In this document: piece by piece, positions 34,497-41,189 of the stretch
How the letters are laid out: every line of letters begins with the position of its first letter
How positions within the stretch are numbered: the first letter of the stretch is position 1
NCBI RefSeq assembly: GCF_016469335.1
Contig: NZ_CP059888.1
Coordinates: forward strand, 3,100,001-3,164,000
From: Flocculibacter collagenilyticus
GTDB lineage: Bacteria; Pseudomonadota; Gammaproteobacteria; Enterobacterales; Alteromonadaceae
Length of the DNA: 64,000 nt
Direction of reading: 5' to 3'
Notes under the pieces: generated by a model
The model's input: only the letters and a program-made list of their open reading frames with translations
Told to the model about the DNA's origin: nothing
Database searches by the model: none
Position numbers and translations under genes: made by a program

Positions 34497-35651
34497 ATGA
34501 CTAAACATAACATACTTTTCATTGGATTAGATACTCATAAAGCGTTTGTTGAAGTGGCTTACATTGAAGATAATTGTGGTGCGCAACCCATCCACTTTGG
34601 TCGCATCTCTTCTGCCAAGATAGCCATAAAAAAGCTCATCAGGAAATTTGAATCTAAATATCCTCATGCAACGCTTCATTTTGTCTATGAAACGGGGCCT
34701 TGTGGCTACTGGATTTACCGACTCATAACCTCGCTTGGACATTGCTGTTACGTTGTAGCGCCCTCTTTAATCCCGAAAAAGCCAGGTGAACGTATTAAAA
34801 CTGATAAACGAGATGCACTTAAACTAGCTAAATTGCTCAAGTCTGAGGATTTAACCCCTATTTATGTACCTGAGCCTGAAGACGAAGCCATTCGTGATTT
34901 ATCACGTGCTCGGGAAGTCGCGATGAAAGACTTAAAAGATGCTAAGTACCAACTAAAAGCACTGTTGCTTCGCAATAATATTAATTATACAGGTACTGCT
35001 AATTGGTCATTTAAACATTTACGCTGGTTGACGGAGATAGTCTTGCCCCATCCAGCGCAGCAAATCGTACTACAGGAATATCTTCAAACCATAAACGAAC
35101 GACTGGCTCGACTTAAAAGGTTAGACAATGAACTCGAACACCATGTTAAATCTTGGCGCTACTATCCTGTTGTAAAAGCGATCCAAGCCATGAGAGGTGT
35201 GAGGCTACTTGTTGCTGCAGGAGTGATAGCAGAGCTAGGTGATTTAACACGCTTTGACCACCCTAGAAAATTAATGAGCTACTTAGGCTTGGTTCCGTCA
35301 GAGCACTCCAGCGGTGGAAAGCGAAATATTGGCGCTATCACCAAATGCGGGAATGGCCGAGCCCGAAGACTATTAGTCGAAGGCGCTCATTCATACCGAT
35401 ACCAAGCGGTCATCACAACGGCATTGCAAAAACGCCAAGAAGGGTTACCCAAAGACATTGTCGATATAGCTTGGCAAGCGCAATTAAGGCTCTGTCGTCG
35501 ATACCAACAATTATTACACAAAGGTAAACATTACAATGTCGCGGTGACCGCTATCGCCAGAGAAATGATTGCGTACATTTGGGCAATATCACGCGAAGTT
35601 GTATTAAGCCCTGTAAACCCCAAACTACGCATTGCAAGGGTTCCAGCATAA
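34497..35651 (+). CDS. IS110-family transposase, complete
   Basis: 384 residues. DEDD domain: FIGLDTHKAFVEVAY (D), FVYETGPCGYWIYR (E) and RIKTDKRDALKLAKLL (D...D). Tnp_20 domain: AIQAMRGVRLLVAAGVIAELGDL and KLMSYLGLVPSEHSSGGKRNIGAITKCGNGRARRLLVEGA (with the conserved Ser-rich GLxPSE motif). Length is normal and there is no interruption, so it could be active. It is a different lineage from the transposase at 32485. AGCAGAGG lies about 6 nt before the ATG. Confidence 0.93.
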   Translation: MTKHNILFIGLDTHKAFVEVAYIEDNCGAQPIHFGRISSAKIAIKKLIRKFESKYPHATLHFVYETGPCGYWIYRLITSLGHCCYVVAPSLIPKKPGERIKTDKRDALKLAKLLKSEDLTPIYVPEPEDEAIRDLSRAREVAMKDLKDAKYQLKALLLRNNINYTGTANWSFKHLRWLTEIVLPHPAQQIVLQEYLQTINERLARLKRLDNELEHHVKSWRYYPVVKAIQAMRGVRLLVAAGVIAELGDLTRFDHPRKLMSYLGLVPSEHSSGGKRNIGAITKCGNGRARRLLVEGAHSYRYQAVITTALQKRQEGLPKDIVDIAWQAQLRLCRRYQQLLHKGKHYNVAVTAIAREMIAYIWAISREVVLSPVNPKLRIARVPA

Positions 35652-35955
35652 AATGAACACTGTTTTTGAGTTAACGCATTTAGGTCAAGCATCGGGTGTG
35701 ACACAACCACCGAGGGCGTTAGGATGGCATTGATTAGCAATAATCTCTGAACCACGAACATAGACTGAAGATAGGTGTCACGACGGAATAAGTAAGGTAG
35801 GCGCTGCTTATTGAAAGATGAGTAATCCACGGATACCAGCATGATAACCGACGAAATTACTTGCTTCATCTAATGTGTTAACTCAACTTAAATTGAGAGC
35901 AAACCGACTAATTAGGCTTATAAAAAAATAAGAGGGAACGGTGTTTTTTACTTGA
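35652..35955 (+). ncRNA. candidate bridge RNA region of the type 2 IS
   Basis: 304 bp between transposase stop and right inverted repeat. Nearly identical to 30235-30538 in the deleted copy, with no length difference, although the transposase genes have diverged. A minus-strand open frame across it (35531-35869) is present in both copies but has no family likeness. Position fits the 3' guide RNA of IS1111-type elements; boundaries unknown. Confidence 0.45.
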
Positions 35956-35969
35956 CGTGGAGAGTCATA

Positions 35970-36072
35970 CCAACGCTAAGCTAACGGGCAGTGACGTGGC
36001 GGCATAATCGCGAAGCGCCGCTGCGTTACTGTCCCAGTGAACGAAGTGAACGTGTTAAGCGCCTTGTTATGT
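35970..36072 (-). repeat. attC-like site interrupted by the type 2 IS
   Basis: Left core CCAAC (35970-35974) fused to the IS right end; right core GTTATGT (36066-36072) overlapping the ankyrin stop. Interior arms: GGGCAGTGACGTGGCGGC with GCCGCTGCGTTACTGTCCC. Its own cassette start, GTTATGTG, is seen at 36715. Confidence 0.82.
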
Positions 36073-36678
36073 GCCATCGATGCTTGATAAATACTGAGAT
36101 GCTTTTTTATGGTTCTGTAGTTTTGCTAAATCTAGTGCCGTAAGTCCTTTAGCCCAAGGAAGTTTACATTTAGCCTTAATATCTGCTCCGGCTTCGACTA
36201 GAATTTTTAATGCTGAAATATGGTTGTTTCTGGCAGCAAGCATCAAAGCAGTTTGCTCAGAATTTTGTGGTCCATCGATATCGGCACCAGCTTGAATGAG
36301 AGCTTCGATTACTTCTGGTTTGCAGTCACCAACAGCAAACTTTAACGCTGTCATTTCATCATCCTCTCGAACATAATTAACATTAGCTCCATGCTCTATA
36401 AGCTTTAAAGCAACTCTAGAACCTTTAACTTTACCACTACTGCATGCTGTCATTAGGGGCGTCATATCCAAGCCATCTGTCTTATCGATGTCAACGCCGA
36501 TACTGAGTAAATAATCAACGCACTTTGTAAGCCCAAGATATGCTGAACTTGATAGAGCTGTTTTATTAAAATTTGGCTCAGTATGATTAATATTTACCGA
36601 ATTCTCTTTAATGAGTAACTTAGCAGTTTTTAAATCGTTGTTTACGATTGCAGTATAAAATTCTTGATCAACTGACAT
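36067..36678 (-). CDS. ankyrin-repeat protein, integron cassette
   Basis: 203 residues, no signal peptide. About five ankyrin repeats: NDLKTAKLLIKENSVNINHTE, NKTALSSSAYLGLTKCVDYLLSIGVDIDK, MTPLMTACSSGKVKGSRVALKLIEHGANVNY, MTALKFAVGDCKPEVIEALIQAGADID and QTALMLAARNNHISALKILVEAGADI. It is likely a cytoplasmic protein-binding scaffold. The stop TAA lies inside the attC core ACATAAC. The start ATG is about 40 bp from the cassette boundary. A partner is not apparent. Confidence 0.85.
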   Translation of the reverse strand: MSVDQEFYTAIVNNDLKTAKLLIKENSVNINHTEPNFNKTALSSSAYLGLTKCVDYLLSIGVDIDKTDGLDMTPLMTACSSGKVKGSRVALKLIEHGANVNYVREDDEMTALKFAVGDCKPEVIEALIQAGADIDGPQNSEQTALMLAARNNHISALKILVEAGADIKAKCKLPWAKGLTALDLAKLQNHKKASQYLSSIDGT

Positions 36679-36715
36679 TTAATTTATTCTTCCTATGAAA
36701 TACTTTGCTGCTGGC

Positions 36716-36802
36716 ACATAACGCTTAACATATGGGGATTTTAGGAGCGCTTTTGGCCGAAGGCCAGCGAGTAAAATTCCCACCATGATGTTTTTGTTAG
36801 GC
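36716..36802 (-). repeat. attC recombination site
   Basis: 87 bp, ACATAAC (36716-36722) to GTTAGGC (36796-36802), with a strong internal hairpin GCGCTTTTGGCCGAAGGCCA and outer arms TATGGGGATTTTAG / AAATTCCCACCATGATG. It marks the 3' end of the 36797 cassette. Confidence 0.85.
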
Positions 36803-37153
36803 ATACGGTTTCAACTTTTTGAGTTTTGCAACCTGCCACGAAAGTACGACCATTAGTAACGAAGTTATTAGCCATGCACCAATTGTTGGACTACCAAGTA
36901 TTGTTTTTAAAATAGGAAGTAGAACTGCGCTAAAAAGCCCAATAGTTACAACCCAACTCTGTTTAGTGTAAAGACCAATTAAGCACATAAGAGCCAACAA
37001 TGAAGTAATTAACTCTGGTGCAAAGTATTGAAAAGAACCGATGAGATCAATATTAATTGCTGCTGCAAAGTTAAACACCCAAAGGTACGGTATAGCAACA
37101 CACCAAATAAGTACGATTAAAGTTAATATTTTCAACGAAACTGGATGCTTCAA
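36797..37153 (-). CDS. small membrane protein, integron cassette
   Basis: About 118 residues from TTG 37153 (AGG 9 nt upstream). The longer frame to 37234 is rejected because it reads back into the attC. Four hydrophobic segments: ILTLIVLIWCVAIPYLWVFNF, FAPELITSLLALMCLIGLY, WVVTIGLFSAVLLPILKTIL and GAWLITSLLMVVLSWQVAKL. A second TTG start at 37135 is also possible. The stop codon lies in the attC core GCCTAAC. No family recognised. Confidence 0.65.
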   Translation of the reverse strand: MKHPVSLKILTLIVLIWCVAIPYLWVFNFAAAINIDLIGSFQYFAPELITSLLALMCLIGLYTKQSWVVTIGLFSAVLLPILKTILGSPTIGAWLITSLLMVVLSWQVAKLKKLKPYA

Positions 37154-37161
37154 TTTAGTAT

Positions 37162-37278
37162 GCCTAACGCCCGCCTCAGCGCGCACGCAAGTTGGAGCGG
37201 ATTTGTGTAGAATGCAGCGCAGCGGAATGGACACAAAGCCGCGGAAGCTTGCGTGTCCGCTGGAGGCGCTTGTTAGGC
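37162..37278 (-). repeat. attC recombination site, long form
   Basis: 117 bp, GCCTAAC (37162-37168) to GTTAGGC (37272-37278): perfectly complementary cores. Outer arms GCCCGCCTCAGC / GGAGGCGCTTG and inner arms CGCACGCAAGTTGG / AAGCTTGCGTGTCC. Length and arms resemble the long VCR-like repeats of Vibrio integrons, unlike the 61-63 bp sites two cassettes away. Confidence 0.88.
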
Positions 37279-37638
37279 AACACTTTCTGGTCCACCAACT
37301 TTGCCACTTGAATCAAAACCACTCTCAAATATGCCAATGACATTTTGTACTGCTTCGTCAAGTCGATCCTGATTACACCAATATTCAGTGATTGTACCGT
37401 ATGATTGATAGACAGATAAATTGAAACCATCCTCTATGTCGTTATACCAAAGTACCTGATTTCCAAATATAGCGACTACCCAAAAACCACCACCTAATTC
37501 ACCATAACTTGGCTCTTGCCACTTTGCAGGATCAACTTTGATGATTTCCCAGTATTTTCTCTGCTTTAATGTCATACGATCCCATGCATAATTTATGAGA
37601 TCCCATAGCTCTAGCTCAGACAGCGGTTTCCAACTCAT
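37273..37638 (-). CDS. hypothetical protein, integron cassette
   Basis: 121 residues, soluble, Trp-rich (MSWKPLSELELWDLINYAWDRM..., GGGFWVVAIFGNQVLWYNDIEDGFNLSVYQSYG). I recognise no domain with certainty; the style resembles small immunity-like or SMI1/KNR4-like cassette proteins. The start ATG 37638 has AAAAAGAAGTG upstream. The stop TAA lies in the attC core. The cassette is bounded by attC sites at 37162 and 37657. Confidence 0.7.
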   Translation of the reverse strand: MSWKPLSELELWDLINYAWDRMTLKQRKYWEIIKVDPAKWQEPSYGELGGGFWVVAIFGNQVLWYNDIEDGFNLSVYQSYGTITEYWCNQDRLDEAVQNVIGIFESGFDSSGKVGGPESVA

Positions 37639-37656
37639 GTGTTTTCACTTCTTTTT

Positions 37657-37719
37657 GCCTAACGCTTCGAATATGCGGCGCGCGCTGTTTGCGCGTCGGC
37701 CATGATTTGTTTGTTAGCT
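37657..37719 (-). repeat. attC recombination site, short form
   Basis: 63 bp, GCCTAAC (37657-37663) to GTTAGCT (37713-37719). Interior GCGGCGCGCGCTGTTTGCGC is a GC-rich hairpin that stands out from the AT-rich surroundings. R'' AGCTAAC matches this cassette's own start at 38010. Confidence 0.87.
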
Positions 37720-37725
37720 GTGATT

Positions 37726-37992
37726 TTAAAAGTCATTATTTGACAAGTCTTCAGAATTGTATGTATTAAGGTTAGTCAAATTTACCTTTTTGAGTACTCT
37801 TAAGAGCGCTAGTACTGCAAACAATAAAGCGAATACAAAGTAGAAAATGGTAATAAGCTCAAAGCCTTGGAAATCTACACAAACTTCTGGACCACCCTTG
37901 CTAATAGGATAGCATCCATTTCGCGGTAAACTTACATAGGTGCCATATGTAAAAAACAAACTTATTCCAAGGTAAATTATTGATAAAAACAT
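37726..37992 (-). CDS. small membrane protein, integron cassette
   Basis: 88 residues. Two membrane segments: FLSIIYLGISLFFTYGTYVSL (N-terminal) and LITIFYFVFALLFAVLALLRVL. Between them is a short loop with three Cys (NGCYPISKGGPEVCVDF) that could form a disulfide outside the membrane. The tail is hydrophilic. No family recognised. Start ATG 37992 follows AGAAGG by about 8 nt. Confidence 0.65.
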   Translation of the reverse strand: MFLSIIYLGISLFFTYGTYVSLPRNGCYPISKGGPEVCVDFQGFELITIFYFVFALLFAVLALLRVLKKVNLTNLNTYNSEDLSNNDF

Positions 37993-38020
37993 TTCAAATA
38001 CCTTCTAGCAGCTAACTTTT

Positions 38021-38115
38021 ACTTAACGGGCAATAACATGGGGCTATAATCGCGAAGCGGCCCCATGTTATTGTCCCAGCCCGCACCTGCGGGCGTGTTT
38101 AAGTTGTTGTTAAGT
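38021..38115 (-). repeat. attC recombination site
   Basis: 95 bp, ACTTAAC (38021-38027) to GTTAAGT (38109-38115). Long arms CAATAACATGGGGC / GCCCCATGTTATTG give a near-perfect stem, plus a GC hairpin GCCCGCACCTGCGGGC. An extra AAAAG separates it from the next cassette's GTTAGCT start, a small irregularity at this junction. Confidence 0.87.
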
Positions 38116-38119
38116 GCCA

Positions 38120-38434
38120 TTACTCCCACTCAATTTCACCTTTCTTCCACTCCGCTTTTTCAGCTTTTCTGTATGCTTCCCAGCCACGCGGAAGAGTTGA
38201 GAATTGACCAATAAATGGAAACTTTTTGTATAAACAACCTAAGCAAACAACCATACCATCATCTGGATCATTAGTGGTGTCGCACAACACTTGCCAATCA
38301 CCTTCATCATCATGAAGGATTGCTAATATAGGTTTAGACTGCTCCATTACAAACTTGGTCGTTATAGCTAACTGATTTTGACTGCACTGAAATGGCCAGC
38401 AATCTATGTCATGGTTGTGGTCAGATGTTTCCAT
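38120..38434 (-). CDS. conserved cassette protein of unknown function
   Basis: 104 residues from ATG 38434; a GTG two codons upstream (38440) is also possible. There is almost no leader: the start is about 11 nt from the attC core. Contains PILAILHDDEGDWQVLCDTT, then DGMVVCLGCLYKKFPFIGQF and LPRGWEAYRKAEKAEW, a pattern I have seen in small conserved proteins of unknown function, with DUF2185/immunity-like character. Cys-rich core CxxC-like VCLGC. Function unknown. Confidence 0.68.
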   Translation of the reverse strand: METSDHNHDIDCWPFQCSQNQLAITTKFVMEQSKPILAILHDDEGDWQVLCDTTNDPDDGMVVCLGCLYKKFPFIGQFSTLPRGWEAYRKAEKAEWKKGEIEWE

Positions 38435-38438
38435 TGGC

Positions 38439-38499
38439 ACTTAACGCCCGCGTAATAGGCGCGAGCTTGCGAGCGTCCTGATTGACGCGTTTGTTATGT
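38439..38499 (-). repeat. attC recombination site, short form
   Basis: 61 bp, ACTTAAC (38439-38445) to GTTATGT (38493-38499). Interior GCGCGAGCTTGCGAGCGTCC. The R'' core GAACATAAC matches the start of the same cassette, GTTATGTTC, at the attI junction (38980-38988), so this first cassette is structurally perfect. Confidence 0.9.
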
Positions 38500-38958
38500 T
38501 CATTTGACCTGCAAATCCTTCCTAGCTAGCTCTATCATGGATGTAAGGCATTTACTTGTGGCATCAAGATCTTCTTGTAGATAAAGCACCCAAGAGTTGT
38601 CTTGGCCGGCCTCAGAGGATTCTTTTTTATAAAGTTTAAGGCAGTCAATAGCCTCCGGTGACAGATAAAAAGCGCCCACATCCATCGCTCTATAAATTTC
38701 CGCTTCAGCCGCACGCGATTTTGCTCTTAGCTCTTTATCCTCTTCATCAGATAGTTCTCGACCGCGGCACGTTGCCTCCAAATTCTCCTCCGCGAAAGCT
38801 TTGGCATCATGAATTACACCAAGTAGATTCGAATATGCCTGCGCTTTCTTTTCCCACCACTTTTCAGTTCGAAATCTCTTCAGAGATAAATGCACCGTAA
38901 TCCATGAGCTTAATCCGGCAATAGCCACACCAGACAAGATTTTTAGAAATATTTCCAT
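38500..38958 (-). CDS. membrane-anchored cassette protein, first cassette of the array
   Basis: 152 residues. One N-terminal transmembrane helix (LKILSGVAIAGLSSWITVHLSL, about 5-26), then a helical, charged cytoplasmic part with EKWWEKKAQAYSNLLGVIHDAKAFAEENLEA and a heptad-like tail. Similar short anchored helical proteins are common in Vibrio-type cassettes. It is next to attI, the place of newest insertion, and the position best transcribed from the integron's own promoter. Function unknown. Confidence 0.72.
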   Translation of the reverse strand: MEIFLKILSGVAIAGLSSWITVHLSLKRFRTEKWWEKKAQAYSNLLGVIHDAKAFAEENLEATCRGRELSDEEDKELRAKSRAAEAEIYRAMDVGAFYLSPEAIDCLKLYKKESSEAGQDNSWVLYLQEDLDATSKCLTSMIELARKDLQVK

Positions 38959-38979
38959 TTATAGTGATCTCTAACTATA

Positions 38980-39040
38980 GAACATAACAATTTATTGGAT
39001 CCCATTTTGGGGTGATTAAACACCCCAAAATGGGAAATAA
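38980..39040 (-). other. attI region with perfect hairpin
   Basis: The boundary between platform and array lies at GTTATGTTC (minus strand, 38980-38988), which is the crossover core of the first cassette. Just inside the platform is a perfect 14-bp inverted repeat, CCCATTTTGGGGTG (39001-39014) and CACCCCAAAATGGG (39021-39034), around ATTAAA. In known integrons attI lies between intI and the first cassette, as here. Confidence 0.7.
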
Positions 39041-39149
39041 TATTCATGTGTGTTTTTACCACGGCTACAACCTATATGCAATAAGCTCTCTAGAGCTGTA
39101 TGTTTTTTAGATGTTGCAAAAGGACATTTTGTCGTATATCTGCTGTTAT

Positions 39150-39183
39150 TTGACATTATCACTACAACTGTATATAAAGCCAG
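39150..39183 (+). promoter_or_regulatory. intI promoter overlapped by a LexA-like box
   Basis: TTGACA (39150-39155), 17 nt, TATAAA (39173-39178): near-consensus sigma-70 promoter reading toward the integrase remnant, whose ATG is 32 nt further on. CTGTATATAAAGCCAG (39168-39183) overlaps the -10 and fits the LexA pattern CTGT-N8-ACAG with one core mismatch. SOS control of integron integrases is established in other bacteria. Confidence 0.65.
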
Positions 39184-39190
39184 TGTCAAA
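39168..39190 (-). promoter_or_regulatory. possible cassette promoter (Pc)
   Basis: On the minus strand TTGACA lies at 39190-39185, followed after 17 nt by TGTAGT, a mediocre -10. It points into the cassette array and overlaps the intI promoter back to back. Weak evidence based on one perfect -35. Confidence 0.3.
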
Positions 39191-39209
39191 TCAACAGGGA
39201 ATGTTATTA

Positions 39210-39477
39210 ATGAAATCACCATTTTTGCAATATATTTCAGAATATATGTACGGAAGAAAATACGCTAAACGAACAATTGAAAGTTACACAAGAGTCATTG
39301 CCTCTTACATTCGTTTCCATAATATGCAGCATCCTTCAGCTATGGGAGACAATGAAGTTTAAGCATATTTAAGCTACTTAATCCATAAGAAGGGTGTTGC
39401 CGCCCAAACTCAAGCCCTAGCACTAAATGCCTTAAGTTTTTTATATCGAGATATTTCCATATCACTGTTAAGGCGGT
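39210..39477 (+). pseudogene. integron integrase IntI remnant
   Basis: ATG 39210 with CAGGGA about 10 nt upstream. Residues MKSPFLQYISEYMYGRKYAKR..., then ESYTRVIASYIRFHNMQHPS and AMGDNEV, are the N-terminal domain of IntIA-type integron integrases. A TAA at 39360-39362 stops it. The same frame then continues as AYLSYLIHKKGVAAQTQALA and LNALSFLYRDIS up to about 39473, where the likeness ends. The catalytic domain with the Arg-His-Arg-Tyr residues is absent, replaced by the cupin gene. Hence cassette integration by this enzyme is impossible. Confidence 0.92.
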
Positions 39478-39842
39478 CAAATCCATATATCTGTTTCAGC
39501 CGTTAACTCGCTACTTGCATCTCCTGTATTAATAACCCCTTTGGGTTCAATAATCATTATTTTGCATGCTTGTTCGGCAATAGGCTTATGCTCAACACCC
39601 TTAGGTATAACGTACATTTCACCTGCTACTAATGTTACTTTGCCATCTCTAAAATGAATATCTAATGTACCTTCAAGTACCATAAACACTTCGTCGGTAT
39701 CTTCATGTTGATGCCATACAAATTCCCCTTCAACTTTTACCAATTTAAATTGGTAGTCGTTCATGGCTGCTATCACTTTTGGTGACCACGTTTCATTAAA
39801 TTTAGTAAACTTTTCTTCAAAATTGATTGGTTGGTAGTTCAT
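39477..39842 (-). CDS. cupin domain protein
   Basis: 121 residues. Cupin motif 1: EFVWHQHEDTDEVFMVLEGTLDIHF (H-x-H...E). Motif 2: GEMYVIPKGVEHKPIAEQ (P-x-G-x-x-H). A metal site of two or three His and one Glu is expected. Small single-domain cupins bind many ligands; function unknown. Its stop lies exactly where the integrase remnant ends, so a deletion probably joined the two. Good family match and a clear ATG. Confidence 0.85.
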   Translation of the reverse strand: MNYQPINFEEKFTKFNETWSPKVIAAMNDYQFKLVKVEGEFVWHQHEDTDEVFMVLEGTLDIHFRDGKVTLVAGEMYVIPKGVEHKPIAEQACKIMIIEPKGVINTGDASSELTAETDIWI

Positions 39843-39871
39843 AACTTTTCTTTTTAAGAAGGTATAAAAAA

Positions 39872-39890
39872 GGCCACTTAAGTAGTGGCC
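39872..39890 (-). terminator. terminator of the amidohydrolase pair
   Basis: GGCCACT/AGTGGCC stem with a 5-nt loop, followed on the minus strand by a run of six T, 10 bp after the stop at 39900. Confidence 0.8.
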
Positions 39891-39899
39891 ATAAAGTTG

Positions 39900-41189
39900 T
39901 TAATTAGGTTTTATATATTGATGCGTTTTATCCACGTTCAATTTTAAATAGCGGTCTCGTAACTTGGTTTGACGAGAGCTCATTTCAATGGCTTTGCCGT
40001 TAATAATTACGTGCTCAGCAGCTTCCATGACTTCTAGCGGGTCACCTGACCACACTACCAAATTAGCGCGTTTGCCACTTTCAATTGTGCCAACCTCGTT
40101 ATCAATACCATAAATTTTTGCAGGCACTGTTGTTAGTGATGCTAGTGCACCATGCCACGATAAGCCGTTAGCAACGGCATTGGCTGCACTTTGTGGTGCT
40201 AAGCGAATGTTATGAGTGTCGATGCCGATTGCAACCGCAACGCCCGCTTTTTCTAACCTGCCAGCGGTGGCCTGAGTCGCACCTAGTGACTCAAAGCTAT
40301 ACGGTAGGTTAGATTCAGGGCTTAAAATCACTGATATGCTAGCTGCCGCTAATTCTTCTGCTACACGCCATGCTTCATCAGCACCTACTAGTGTGATGTT
40401 TAAATTCTTAAACTGTTTTTTTAGCGCTAGTATTTGACGTATATCACTGGCGCGATCAGCTTTAACGAGCAGTGGCATTTTACCTGTTACTACTGGTGCT
40501 AATGCGTTTAAGTCTGCTTTGCTCCACTCTCCGTGCCATTCTGCACTGGGTGCTAGCATTTGGTTTTTCATATTATCGGTAACATAGCTAGCTTCGGTTA
40601 GTGCACTAACTAACTTCACCCATAGCGCTGCACGGCTTCCGCCATTCGCATCTGCTCCGTTATTTGTTACATCCAGTGCCATAAATGCTTTAGCTTTGGT
40701 CACTAAGTTGGCTTCATCACCTAACGAAATAACCGCACCTTGTCCGTAAAATAGTTTAGCGCCGTACTGCATTGCGGTAGCTGCATGGGTAAAACCTTCA
40801 ATGCGCGTAATATCAATTAAGCTAGAATCAGGGTTTACTGCATACGATACATCTAACGCTGCGCTGTAGTTTGCGTCTTTTACTGAAGCATCTACTGTGC
40901 CCGCAGATAGGTCTACTTCTACTAATCCTAATGCTGTGTACGCCCCCATAAAGCCAGGCGTAACAACTTTACCGTTAGCATTTATAACGCGGTAGCTATC
41001 AGGAATGTCTAGTTGCTGGCCTACCGCGGTAATTTTGTCGTTATTAATTAAGACCGTGGTATTTTTCATTGCCGTTTGGCTTGTCATGGTATAAACCGTG
41101 CCGCCCACAATCGCTATTTTCTCGGCCCCTGCTTGATAAGATGCTGACGCTAATGCCGTAACGATACTGGCTAATAATATGTTTCTCAT
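39900..41189 (-). CDS. amidohydrolase-like protein with degenerate metal site
   Basis: 429 residues. Signal peptide MRNILLASIVTALASASYQAGA. Amidohydrolase layout: small beta-sandwich (KIAIVGGTVYTM), then VTPGFMGAYTALGLVEV where catalytic members have D-x-H-x-H; here both His are replaced (AYTA). Late GIDTHNIRLAPQ keeps the Asp region and the C-terminal DNEVGTIESGKRANLVVWSGDP is typical. Probably exported. It overlaps the upstream amidohydrolase by 4 bp (ATGA), so the two are translationally coupled and may form a complex. Catalysis by this subunit is doubtful. Confidence 0.85.
   Translation of the reverse strand: MRNILLASIVTALASASYQAGAEKIAIVGGTVYTMTSQTAMKNTTVLINNDKITAVGQQLDIPDSYRVINANGKVVTPGFMGAYTALGLVEVDLSAGTVDASVKDANYSAALDVSYAVNPDSSLIDITRIEGFTHAATAMQYGAKLFYGQGAVISLGDEANLVTKAKAFMALDVTNNGADANGGSRAALWVKLVSALTEASYVTDNMKNQMLAPSAEWHGEWSKADLNALAPVVTGKMPLLVKADRASDIRQILALKKQFKNLNITLVGADEAWRVAEELAAASISVILSPESNLPYSFESLGATQATAGRLEKAGVAVAIGIDTHNIRLAPQSAANAVANGLSWHGALASLTTVPAKIYGIDNEVGTIESGKRANLVVWSGDPLEVMEAAEHVIINGKAIEMSSRQTKLRDRYLKLNVDKTHQYIKPN

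Larger units (their letters stand above)
34401..35967 (+). mobile_element. IS110-family element, type 2 (full copy)
   Basis: 1567 bp. Left end TGACTCCCACACG (34401), right end CGTGGAGAGTCA (35956-35967), giving near-perfect 12-bp inverted repeats as in IS1111-type elements. One complete transposase gene and about 300 bp of 3' non-coding DNA. It is inserted at the attC following the ankyrin cassette: right end next to CCAACGC of the core, left end just before the acetyltransferase cassette. Remnants at 29629 and 28248. Confidence 0.9.

Noticed and set aside
34527-34742. Minus-strand 71-residue frame inside the type 2 transposase gene
   Set aside because: Antisense shadow with no support.
35531-35869. 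Minus-strand 112-residue frame, repeated at 30114-30452
   Set aside because: It is antisense to the end of the IS transposase and its 3' non-coding block. Its presence in both copies follows from the near-identity of the DNA, and it has no domain or good start.
37154-37234. N-terminal extension of the membrane protein at 36797
   Set aside because: It is read from inside the attC at 37162-37278. The cassette boundary lies further downstream.
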